Source of the DNA: Thermoplasmatota archaeon
Lineage (GTDB): Archaea > Thermoplasmatota > Thermoplasmata > Thermoplasmatales > Thermoplasmataceae
DNA: 16,491 nucleotides
Assembly (NCBI GenBank): GCA_023489425.1
Contig: JAMDCG010000091.1
Coordinates: 1 to 16,491 of the forward strand
Reading direction: 5' to 3'
A model generated the notes under the pieces. The model had not been told where the DNA came from, searched no databases, and saw only the letters and a list, made by a program, of their open reading frames with translations. A program made the translations under genes and the position numbers. Shown one piece after another: positions 6,655-13,635 of the stretch; positions within the stretch are counted from its first letter, which is position 1; each line of letters starts with the position of its first letter.

Positions 6655-8217
6655 ATGGAAGAAGACAGGGATATTCTGAAAGGAATATTTAGAAGGGAAG
6701 TAAGGGTATTCTTTCTTCTTTATCCTGCGTTCAGAAGATTTCAGAAAGATAGAAAGAGCGCCAAGAGTGAAGGTGGAAAGGACTGGGACTACAGAAGGGA
6801 AAGAAACGGTAAGAAAGCAGTTCAACTTTTCATAGAACTTGGTCCTGCTTTTATAAAGCTAGGTCAGATACTTTCTGCAAGACCTGATCTGCTTCCAAAG
6901 GAATATATATCATCATTTGAAAAACTGCAGGACAGTGTTCCACCTTCACCATTCGAAGAGGTTAGACCCACTCTGGAAGAGAATCTCGGAAAACTTGATG
7001 AGGTATTTGATAATTTTGATCGTGAGGCAATTTCTGGGGCATCACTTGGCCAGGTGTACAGAGCAACTTATAAAGGCAAAGATGTGGCTGTAAAGGTTAA
7101 CCGGCCAGATGCTGAGTTTATAGTAAAAAGAGATATAGTAATACTGGACAGGATACTTAGATTCGCCAGGGGAAGGATAGAGAACTTCCTGTATTTAAGT
7201 ATAAATAATGTCCTCAGAGATTTCCGTAAGAGAATAATAGAGGAGATGAACTACGAGAAGGAGGCCTCTAATTCAAAGAGAATTGCAAGGAATATATCTG
7301 GAAGAGAGAAAATAATTGTACCACGTGTTTACGATGAGCTTTCATCAAAACAGGTACTCGTAATGGATTATATCTCCGGAACGAAGATAACAGATGTGAG
7401 AAAGCTCAAGGAAAAGAATATTGATATTCAGAAACTTGCCTATGATCTCGATATATCCTTCATAAGGATGTTGCTCAGGGATGATATTTTTCATGCAGAT
7501 CCTCATCCAGGAAATATATCCGTAACAGATTCTGGAGAAATCATTCTTTATGATTTTGGAATGGTAGGCGACCTTGATGATAATACAAGATATTACCTTC
7601 TTTCTCTTTATGATGGTTTAACCAGAGGAGACATAGATCAGATCGTAGATTCTCTTATAGGTGTTAAGGCTCTTTCTCCGGCCGCGAATAGAGGCGTCAT
7701 AAAGAAAAGCGTTGAGCTTGGAATGGCTGGAATGTCAGGTAAGAGGGCTGAGGATAGTGAAATAAGGGAATTACTGGAGATTGCCAACGATGTTGTATTT
7801 GAATTTCCATTCAGGCTTCCAACTTCCCTGGTTTTATACATGAGAATGAGTTCACTACTTGAGGGAATTTGTCTCTCATTAGATCCAGAATTCAAGTTTG
7901 TAAAAGTCCTGAGAAAGCTGTTCATGGAGGAAGGATTACTCAAAGAACTTTATGAGAAACAGATAAGTATGTTTATGGAAGATTCTATTCGTTCAATAGA
8001 GGCTGGAGTGGCTATATTGCCACTTCTCAGGAGAAAACTCGAAAGCGAAGAAGAGAAGCCTCAGTCTAGTCAAAGAGGAAATTTAAATTATACAATTTTT
8101 GGTGGCATTCTTATGCTGATTGGAGTATACGAATATGGTCAGTTAAAAATTATCGGCACATCCATTCTAATAATAGGATTTCTGATAAGTGTTTATGGTA
8201 TTTTAAAACGAGCCTGA
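6655..8217 (+). CDS. ABC1/UbiB-family atypical kinase
   Basis: Atypical protein-kinase-like ATPase of the ABC1/UbiB/ADCK family, which in bacteria and mitochondria supports quinone biosynthesis. The archaeal role is not settled; it may concern membrane isoprenoid or quinone homeostasis. Signatures are in order: KLGQILSARPDLLP (KxGQ, residues 68-71), the Ala/Gly-rich loop SGASLGQVYRA, the VAVKV lysine (Lys147), EEMNYEKEA (196-204), the catalytic FHADPHPGN (280-287) and LYDFG (300-302). Two hydrophobic helices close the protein (~479-493 and ~499-517), a common family layout that anchors it to the membrane. Asn199 sits where homologues I remember usually have Asp. At 520 residues it is complete. 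A possible downstream partner is the membrane protein at 8262, 44 bases away, which may have its own TATA box. Confidence 0.93.
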   Translation: MEEDRDILKGIFRREVRVFFLLYPAFRRFQKDRKSAKSEGGKDWDYRRERNGKKAVQLFIELGPAFIKLGQILSARPDLLPKEYISSFEKLQDSVPPSPFEEVRPTLEENLGKLDEVFDNFDREAISGASLGQVYRATYKGKDVAVKVNRPDAEFIVKRDIVILDRILRFARGRIENFLYLSINNVLRDFRKRIIEEMNYEKEASNSKRIARNISGREKIIVPRVYDELSSKQVLVMDYISGTKITDVRKLKEKNIDIQKLAYDLDISFIRMLLRDDIFHADPHPGNISVTDSGEIILYDFGMVGDLDDNTRYYLLSLYDGLTRGDIDQIVDSLIGVKALSPAANRGVIKKSVELGMAGMSGKRAEDSEIRELLEIANDVVFEFPFRLPTSLVLYMRMSSLLEGICLSLDPEFKFVKVLRKLFMEEGLLKELYEKQISMFMEDSIRSIEAGVAILPLLRRKLESEEEKPQSSQRGNLNYTIFGGILMLIGVYEYGQLKIIGTSILIIGFLISVYGILKRA

Positions 8218-8261
8218 AATGTAAGGCAGCGGATTTATTACTATATTTGTTATGACAAAAT

Positions 8262-8720
8262 ATGTCTTTAAACATGCAATATATAGCTAACTCTTTAACA
8301 GGTGGTTACACACCTATAAAGATTCTAAGATTTGCCATAATGGCATTTGCCATCATTGATGCGGCAGCACATCTTTACGCTAGCCCGGCATCTTATCCTC
8401 TTGTAACTTTTTGGCTTGAAATAGAAGTTGCGGCATTCATAGTAATAGGAATGGTATTTCTACTAGGATTGAAGATATGGTATATCCCATCTATAATTTT
8501 TACCCTGTTCAATCTGGTTGTATTTCTGGTCTCTGGAGTTATAGCAATACCGCCCATATCTTCAGCAGCACTGGTAGGTCATGTCCAATTTGCAGATTAT
8601 TCCTTTGGAAGGGCTTTTTCAATGGCGGCTTGGTTATTTATAATAATTGTTGGTACAATTTTATTATTCAAAGACAAAGGATCTAAACTCAATGACCTTC
8701 TGAGGGAGGACAATAATTAA
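8262..8720 (+). CDS. Hypothetical four-helix membrane protein
   Basis: A 152-residue integral membrane protein with four hydrophobic helices, about residues 20-40, 47-68, 71-95 and 117-137. They are followed by a charged cytoplasmic-type tail (KDKGSKLNDLLREDNN). Polar or charged residues near or in the helices (Asp33, His37, Glu53, Glu55) could matter functionally. I do not recognise the family. ATG8262 is used; ATG8274 is an alternative. TATA-like TTTATTA (8234-8240) suits the first and CTATATTT (8241-8248) the second. Its last 32 bases overlap the 3' end of the glycosyltransferase gene on the other strand. Proximity to the membrane-anchored kinase hints at a shared location only. Confidence 0.75.
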   Translation: MSLNMQYIANSLTGGYTPIKILRFAIMAFAIIDAAAHLYASPASYPLVTFWLEIEVAAFIVIGMVFLLGLKIWYIPSIIFTLFNLVVFLVSGVIAIPPISSAALVGHVQFADYSFGRAFSMAAWLFIIIVGTILLFKDKGSKLNDLLREDNN

Positions 8721-9495
8721 AATCTTTTTTTCCAAATATCAGGAAAGATAAGTAGCCAAGTACTGCGCTTAAATTTCTTAACAACCAGTATATACCTATT
8801 TCTCTAGGGTCTATTTTTCCTTTTTTAATATCGGCCCACATGGTCTTATTCTTACTTCTTAACTGACCTCTCCCATAACCATTCCAGAAAGCCTGTTTGA
8901 GAAACGAACGAAGATCTTGCCTTGCAATATGTGATATTTTGCAGCTATTACAAAATATACCTTTGTAGTCCATAGAAATAATTCTGAGGTTCAAATCTAT
9001 ATCTTCTGCAGTTATAAATCTCGGATCAAAACCACCCACCTTTATAAAAACATCTCTCCTGATTCCTATATTCATAGAAGGTGAAGTAATTTCAAAGTTT
9101 CTGTAAAATAGTTTAACTCGTTTGAAGGAAGCATAGCGTTTAATTCCTTTCTGAACAGTTTCACCTGAAACCAGATCTGCGTCATTAAGACATTTGGACA
9201 TGCACTCTACCCAGTTCCTATCAGGTATGGCGTCACCATCTGTGAACAAAACCAATCTGGATGAAGACATCTCAACTCCAAGGTTCCTACCCTCTCCTCT
9301 CGTGCACTTCTTTATTTTAAAAGACACTCTTTCCGTGTCAAATTTTTTCAGTGCATCTATGGTACCGTCATTGCTTTCAGAATCTACAACGATTATATGG
9401 CACTGCATGGTTTGAGATAGGAGACTCTTAATCAACGCATCAATATTTTTAACCTCATTGTATGTTGTGATAACAACTGTTGGAATTTCTTGCAT
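8689..9495 (-). CDS. Family 2 (GT-A) glycosyltransferase
   Basis: Transfers a sugar from a nucleotide- or dolichyl-activated donor; acceptor unknown. Inverting GT-A signatures are clear: VVITTYNEVKNIDALIKSL at the N-terminus, VVDSESNDGT (~37-45), the metal-binding FTDGDA (Asp86-Gly-Asp88), GGFDPRFITAEDIDL with acid pair Glu164-Asp165, and a Trp/Tyr-rich AFWNGYGRG motif. The C-terminus (~235-255) has one hydrophobic stretch, possibly a peripheral membrane contact. The frame runs further upstream, but ATG9495 is the likely start. It places the first strand immediately after the initiator Met, and it shares one base with the TGA of the zinc-protein gene (TGATG), indicating translational coupling. 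Size is 268 residues. Protein or lipid glycosylation is the likely process. Confidence 0.9.
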   Translation of the reverse strand: MQEIPTVVITTYNEVKNIDALIKSLLSQTMQCHIIVVDSESNDGTIDALKKFDTERVSFKIKKCTRGEGRNLGVEMSSSRLVLFTDGDAIPDRNWVECMSKCLNDADLVSGETVQKGIKRYASFKRVKLFYRNFEITSPSMNIGIRRDVFIKVGGFDPRFITAEDIDLNLRIISMDYKGIFCNSCKISHIARQDLRSFLKQAFWNGYGRGQLRSKNKTMWADIKKGKIDPREIGIYWLLRNLSAVLGYLSFLIFGKKDFNYCPPSEGH

Positions 9496-9686
9496 CAGAC
9501 CCAGTCTGCTCTCCTCGCTTCCCTCTCCTTCTTTGTCTCCTTTTTGTATTTCTTGTAATGTTCCCTGCATAGATGCACCTTTGTTGCCTTCGCGTCAAAT
9601 GTAAAAACCTTATTTGCAAGCTCGGCTGGCACAGTTTGATAACTTTCTTCTTCGCATCCCTTAACATCGCATTTCTTTTCAGACAT
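9495..9686 (-). CDS. Small zinc-binding protein, 63 aa
   Basis: A 63-residue basic protein with probable zinc ligands Cys6, Cys11, Cys41 and His44 (CDVKGC ... HLCREH). A lysine-rich helix follows (YKKYKKETKKEREARR). The pattern of a Cys pair, a Val/Ala-rich middle, then LC-x-EHY-K and a basic tail resembles small zinc proteins found across euryarchaea, as I remember them; their function is unknown, and nucleic-acid binding is a fair guess from the basic tail. ATG9686 is chosen: a TATA-like element (9708-9719) is centred ~26 bases upstream. The in-frame ATG9707 would fall almost on that element. The gene follows the RNase P RNA on the same strand and overlaps the glycosyltransferase start by one base. 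Confidence 0.8.
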   Translation of the reverse strand: MSEKKCDVKGCEEESYQTVPAELANKVFTFDAKATKVHLCREHYKKYKKETKKEREARRADWV

Positions 9687-9743
9687 GGTGATGTATATGT
9701 ATCTCATTTATTATTTTTAGTCAATGATTGTAAATTATAAAAT

Positions 9744-10063
9744 GGGAATGCCCGGAGTAAGCTCCCTTCTGTTCCCCTGTAAATCAGGCTGGCAGCATTC
9801 GACTATGGCCATAAGGCACGCTGCGTCCTACCCGACCCTCAGAGTGGTCTCACGGGGTCTCTTTGGACTTTCTCCAATCAGGTCGACTGTTCCATCATCG
9901 ATCCAGGAAATGTCATCCTCAGGGAATCATTCTTTACCTGGAAATGTTTCTTTCTTTTGTCGTTGCCATTCCTCTCGGAATACCTGCATTGCAGGCTGAT
10001 ACCCACCCAGGAGGGGAGACTTTCCTCACTCCACTGGAGCGTAAGCTGCCCTCGAGCTTTCCC
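9744..10063 (-). ncRNA. rnpB: RNase P RNA
   Basis: Catalytic RNA of RNase P, which removes the 5' leaders of pre-tRNAs. On the minus strand the conserved 5' core GAGGAAAGTC (10027-10018) and the 3' core ACAGAAGGGAGCTTA (9772-9758) are both present. They lie about 255 bases apart, as in archaeal RNase P RNA. Outside them the ends pair as helix P1: GGGAAAGCTCG at the 5' end with CGGGCATTCCC at the 3' end, eleven positions with one A-A mismatch and one G-U pair. I used P1 to set the boundaries, so they may be off by a few bases. The GC content is clearly above the surroundings, and no convincing protein frame crosses it. A TATA-like AT stretch (10079-10092) lies ~26 bases upstream. Confidence 0.93.
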
Positions 10064-10078
10064 AATGGTCATTAGAAG

Positions 10079-10092
10079 TTAATTAATTAAAA
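10079..10092 (-). promoter_or_regulatory. AT-rich core promoter of RNase P RNA
   Basis: On the minus strand this is TTTTAATTAATTAA, centred ~22-26 bases before the proposed RNA 5' end at 10063. The rest of the ~190-base gap to the surface-protein gene is AT-rich and holds both divergent promoters. I see nothing else in it. Confidence 0.45.
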
Positions 10093-10256
10093 TGTCGAAA
10101 CGAAAAATATGTATTGGATATTAAGTTAAGAAATACATCATTAGTTTCATAAATTTTCATATTATTTTGTGATTTTTTAATATATTTTTCAGGGTCAAAG
10201 ATTGTACTATACCTCTGTACCATAAGTTAGTTATTAACCCCATCTATGATAGGAGT

Positions 10257-12071
10257 ATGAATAAAATAACCATAGCAGCAATAGCAGTGGTGTTTATACT
10301 TGCAAGTGGGAGTGCAATATCTCTTGCTTCCAGTGGAAACATCAATGGAGCAATAACCACGAAAACTATTGATGGATACTCTGTATCCTATAATAGCACA
10401 AGTGGCTTTATAAAGGATGTATCATATGAATATATGACAGGTGGCCATGTGACTTTGGCCAGTGGCATATATGTCAATGGAACACAAATCAACACAAACA
10501 TGTTCCTGAAAAATGAGATATCCCTGGATAGTGGGAGAGTGGTCATATTTGGAAACAATGTACCTCAATCCATTGGAATAATGACAGGTTCAACTGGACA
10601 CAGCAATATGGATATACACCTCAATGAAAGTGCAAGAGTTTTACAAAGCAATTTCAGGTTGAGTTCATCTAGCCAGTTCCAGTTCGGCGGAATGGGAATG
10701 AAAACATACTCTGGGATGCAGTTCAGATCCTATGAAATTATGAACGGAAATTTCTCAGGGGTCATAGTAACAGATGGAAAAGTTTCACTGACAGGGAGCA
10801 ACTCAAACACAGTAATGAGCATAGAACAGGTTAACAGCACATTTATGGAAAAGATAACACCTTTATTCGCTGTGTTTGTTACATCACAGAATATACAGAA
10901 TTTGCTTCAAAACCATAAAAACCAGCTACTCAGTAATAAATTCGCCTACAATGCCACTACCGGAAAGGTTGTGGGAAAGTATGTGAGTTTTCAATTTAAT
11001 AATTCAACCAATACTGTAAGCAACATGAATTTAACCAGTCACAGCATAAACTCAACCTTATTTTCCTCGGTGAAAATATCAGGAAATGGAACAATTGGTA
11101 AGGGATTCAACATACCATCATTCAAAATTGGAAGTGTGGATACATACGGTTCAATTTTCTTCTACGCAAATGATACTTACATAATGACAGTACATGACAA
11201 TCCGGTTGCACAGTCCTCATACATTGTAAATAATGGTACAATAATCTTTTCACTGCCTGATCATAGCAATGTGTCTATGCTCAGAATGAACGGTTTTGAT
11301 ACCCGAGTTAATGAATCAATGGTACTATCAGGATCATCTTTCCAGGAAAAGGAAATGTTTGGTCTGAACAACAGGGTAAGCTTTGGAACAGAAGTTTTAA
11401 AAATAAACACACCGAATGTTACAGAGATGATGGTAGTAAATGGAGGAAATATTACAGTGAAGAATAACTCAACCATTACAGTAAAAACAGGTAAATACGC
11501 AATGATAAATGTTGTAGTTCCACCTGGATTGCATAATCTTGGAAAGTATGAGAAAAGACTGGATAACGCTCTAAGTTCAGGTAAAATCGCAGCTGAACTT
11601 TCAATTAATGGAAACACAAATTCACAGAACTTCACAATGTCATTTAACTCCACAGTGATCACAAATATAACATCTATAAGCTCAGGTCATGCGATCATAT
11701 CAGTGAGTGCACTTCCCGGACATAAGCAAGGAACTAATGTGGTAATATTCCTTTCCAATACTTTTCTGCAGAATTCACATAATGTCTACATCAAGTTTGA
11801 TGGAACAGTCATAAGCTCTATGAGCATGAACGGGCTTTTGAATGACACAAGCTCAGTTTCGGCAGCCTATTCTGTTTACGCTGAGAGTAACGGTGATCTT
11901 GTAATAATGCACATTCCTCACTTTTCAAAACATACTATAGAAGTATCTAACACTGAATTCCCATCTACAACCGCAACAGTCAGCTCACTCTTAATTCCAG
12001 TAATCGGAGTAGTAATTGCCGCAGCCGTCATAGTTGGGGCAGTCGTTTTCATTAGAAAAAGAAACAACTGA
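10257..12071 (+). CDS. Secreted, membrane-anchored glycoprotein-like protein
   Basis: A 604-residue surface protein of a family I do not recognise. Residues 1-25 form a Sec signal peptide (MNKITIAAIAVVFILASGSA). Residues ~577-598 form a C-terminal membrane helix (LLIPVIGVVIAAAVIVGAVV) followed by a basic stop-transfer RKRNN, so the body faces outward. It is rich in Ser, Thr, Asn and Gly with an alternating beta-strand pattern. I count about 23 N-x-S/T sequons spread along the length, suggesting heavy N-glycosylation. There are no cysteines and no evident catalytic motif. Without an S-layer domain I can identify, it is best called a surface protein or adhesin-like glycoprotein. A weak TATA (TTAGTTATTAA) is centred ~25 bases before the ATG. 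It ends 13 bases from the convergent GINS gene. Confidence 0.82.
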   Translation: MNKITIAAIAVVFILASGSAISLASSGNINGAITTKTIDGYSVSYNSTSGFIKDVSYEYMTGGHVTLASGIYVNGTQINTNMFLKNEISLDSGRVVIFGNNVPQSIGIMTGSTGHSNMDIHLNESARVLQSNFRLSSSSQFQFGGMGMKTYSGMQFRSYEIMNGNFSGVIVTDGKVSLTGSNSNTVMSIEQVNSTFMEKITPLFAVFVTSQNIQNLLQNHKNQLLSNKFAYNATTGKVVGKYVSFQFNNSTNTVSNMNLTSHSINSTLFSSVKISGNGTIGKGFNIPSFKIGSVDTYGSIFFYANDTYIMTVHDNPVAQSSYIVNNGTIIFSLPDHSNVSMLRMNGFDTRVNESMVLSGSSFQEKEMFGLNNRVSFGTEVLKINTPNVTEMMVVNGGNITVKNNSTITVKTGKYAMINVVVPPGLHNLGKYEKRLDNALSSGKIAAELSINGNTNSQNFTMSFNSTVITNITSISSGHAIISVSALPGHKQGTNVVIFLSNTFLQNSHNVYIKFDGTVISSMSMNGLLNDTSSVSAAYSVYAESNGDLVIMHIPHFSKHTIEVSNTEFPSTTATVSSLLIPVIGVVIAAAVIVGAVVFIRKRNN

Positions 12072-12083
12072 ACTCTTTTAAAA

Positions 12084-12096
12084 TTTAATTTTTTAT
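12084..12096 (+). terminator. T-rich terminator of the surface-protein gene
   Basis: TTTAATTTTTTAT lies 12 bases after the stop codon, the usual form of an archaeal oligo-T terminator. It overlaps the last codons of GINS on the other strand, so the convergent genes share this stretch. Confidence 0.4.
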
Positions 12097-12750
12097 TATA
12101 TCTTCAAGTAAAATTTTTCTTGCATATTTTCTGGAAACAAGTATTTCTGTTACTGTATCTGGGAGGAAGACTATATCACCCTTATGAAGATAAAAATCTC
12201 CAACAGACGTTGCCACAGGCAAAAAGTCAGCAGTTACAGAAACAGTTGACATTTTTTCAGCCTCTGTTCTGATCTTCTGGCCGTTCTCAATTTTTCGTTC
12301 CCCATCACCTGTTTCTGGAGTGGAAATACTTTCTTCATTTTCTTCTTCCTTTCCTGGTTCCTCTTCAGGTTTAATTATTCTCTCAAGATAGGCCATCATT
12401 TTGTTGTGATTTTCCATTATGAATGTTTTTTCCTCAGGTGCCAGAGGCTCATAAGTCTTCGAACTGATGTCAAACAATGAATCTCGAAGCAGTTTTTCAT
12501 ATCTCTTTAGAAGGAAATTTCTCAGGTTATTCTCCAGTTTTTCCTTCTTGTCCATGATCTTTCTGTAATTCTCTATTCTTGATTCAGAAACACTTTTGGC
12601 CGCCATTTCATTCAGGGTCGTAAGCGCTTCCCTTACTTCAGTATAAAAGCTAGGTTTTATCCTCTGAATAGACTGGCTAGAACTCTCTATTCTGTAGTAT
12701 TCTCTTATTTCTTTTGTAATCCTCTCTATTTCTACTATTGATAAACCCAT
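12085..12750 (-). CDS. gins51: GINS complex protein, Gins51 type
   Basis: Subunit of GINS, which joins MCM and Cdc45/GAN in the replicative helicase. Thermoplasmatales appear to rely on a single Gins51-type protein forming a homotetramer. The 221-residue protein has the Gins51 order. A helical A domain (~1-125) comes first, followed by a very acidic, low-complexity linker (~127-165, EEEPGKEEENEE). A small B domain (~168-218) closes it, with the diagnostic strand-turn HKGDIVFLPDTVTEILVSRKYARKI in two parts around residues 189-213. The start at ATG12750 follows the TatD-type gene by 39 bases. That gap contains a TATA-like TATATATTTTTTAA, so the gene may have its own promoter as well as read-through. 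Confidence 0.9.
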   Translation of the reverse strand: MGLSIVEIERITKEIREYYRIESSSQSIQRIKPSFYTEVREALTTLNEMAAKSVSESRIENYRKIMDKKEKLENNLRNFLLKRYEKLLRDSLFDISSKTYEPLAPEEKTFIMENHNKMMAYLERIIKPEEEPGKEEENEESISTPETGDGERKIENGQKIRTEAEKMSTVSVTADFLPVATSVGDFYLHKGDIVFLPDTVTEILVSRKYARKILLEDIIKN

Positions 12751-12789
12751 CTTTTCTGATCATATATCATTCTTGTTAAAAAATATATA

Positions 12790-13635
12790 TTATTGTAGAA
12801 GGCATTTGAAGGGTTCACTTCCAAATATTTCTAAAGGGAGGTCTCTGAAGGTATTTTTAAATGTTTGTTCCCATGAATCAGGATAGTTCTGCCTTATCAT
12901 ATTTGCTCGAAGCGGAACAGAATCCGGTGGAAGAAATCTATTGTCATCTTTTGGATCATTTATATAATCGGTCTCCAGAAGAAATTTCTTTTTGGTAGAA
13001 ATCGATTCCCTCACAAACTTTCTGGTAGCTGGAATTGAAAAATTCATTTTTGAATCTTTCAAAAGATTTGATGGTAGAGCATGATGCTTTATAATCTTCG
13101 TTGGATTAAGACCATTCCTCCTTGCAAAATCTTCCATTTCCTCTATTCTTGCATTATCCAGATCTTCCGTATGCAGTATTGCAGGGCATTCCAGTTCTCC
13201 GCATCTGGAAAATGCATATTCCAGAAGATTATTCGATTTATCTATAATCAAATCTGAGACTGGAAAATGAGGCCTACCTATTTCTCCCATGGCGTTGGTG
13301 ACTCCCTCCTCAATAAGTTTTGCCGCAAGATCTATACCATTTTTAACAATATTCTCTGAATCCAGATTCATCTCAGAAAAATGATTGTAATCTAGAGGAT
13401 ACGGTCCAAGAGTGACCAGTACTGTCAAACCTGTTTCTCTTCTTACAGCATTCGCCATGCTGATTGTTCTTTCATATATTGTTTTATAATAATTCTCAGA
13501 TGGGAGAGAGTAGTCTGGAAGATTGGTAAGATTGATTGCATTACCTCCAGCCTTCTTGAATCTTCTAGCTCCTTCAAGAAAGTTATTTTCATAATTGAGG
13601 TGAAAATGATTGTCAAAAATTAGATAACCATCCAT
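12790..13635 (-). CDS. TatD-type metal-dependent hydrolase
   Basis: Metal-dependent hydrolase of the amidohydrolase superfamily, TatD-related. Family members include 3'-5' exonucleases/DNases, but the substrate here is unknown. The metal-ligand pattern is complete: His10 and His12 (DNHFH), Glu118 (MGEIGRPH), His155 (LHTED), His184 or His185 (IKHHAL) and Asp223 (LLETDYIND). At 281 residues it fits a single TIM barrel with no added domain. Its ATG shares one base with the TAA of the Nre gene (TAATG), so the two are translated together. This pairing, with GINS next, argues for work on DNA repair or replication intermediates, which is inference from context. Confidence 0.87.
   Translation of the reverse strand: MDGYLIFDNHFHLNYENNFLEGARRFKKAGGNAINLTNLPDYSLPSENYYKTIYERTISMANAVRRETGLTVLVTLGPYPLDYNHFSEMNLDSENIVKNGIDLAAKLIEEGVTNAMGEIGRPHFPVSDLIIDKSNNLLEYAFSRCGELECPAILHTEDLDNARIEEMEDFARRNGLNPTKIIKHHALPSNLLKDSKMNFSIPATRKFVRESISTKKKFLLETDYINDPKDDNRFLPPDSVPLRANMIRQNYPDSWEQTFKNTFRDLPLEIFGSEPFKCLLQ

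Noticed and set aside
9496..9570. Upstream extension of the glycosyltransferase frame
   Set aside because: The added 25 residues are polar and unlike a GT-A N-terminus; they overlap the zinc-protein gene, and ATG9495 forms a TGATG junction with it.
9724..10075. Open frames on both strands across the GC-rich block (about 60-90 residues each)
   Set aside because: They lie within the RNase P RNA, whose conserved cores and P1 pairing explain the sequence, and their translations look like no protein family.
11261..11662. Minus-strand frame of 133 codons
   Set aside because: It is antisense to the surface-protein gene and its hydrophobic look is a by-product of Asn/Thr/Ser-rich codons on the opposite strand.
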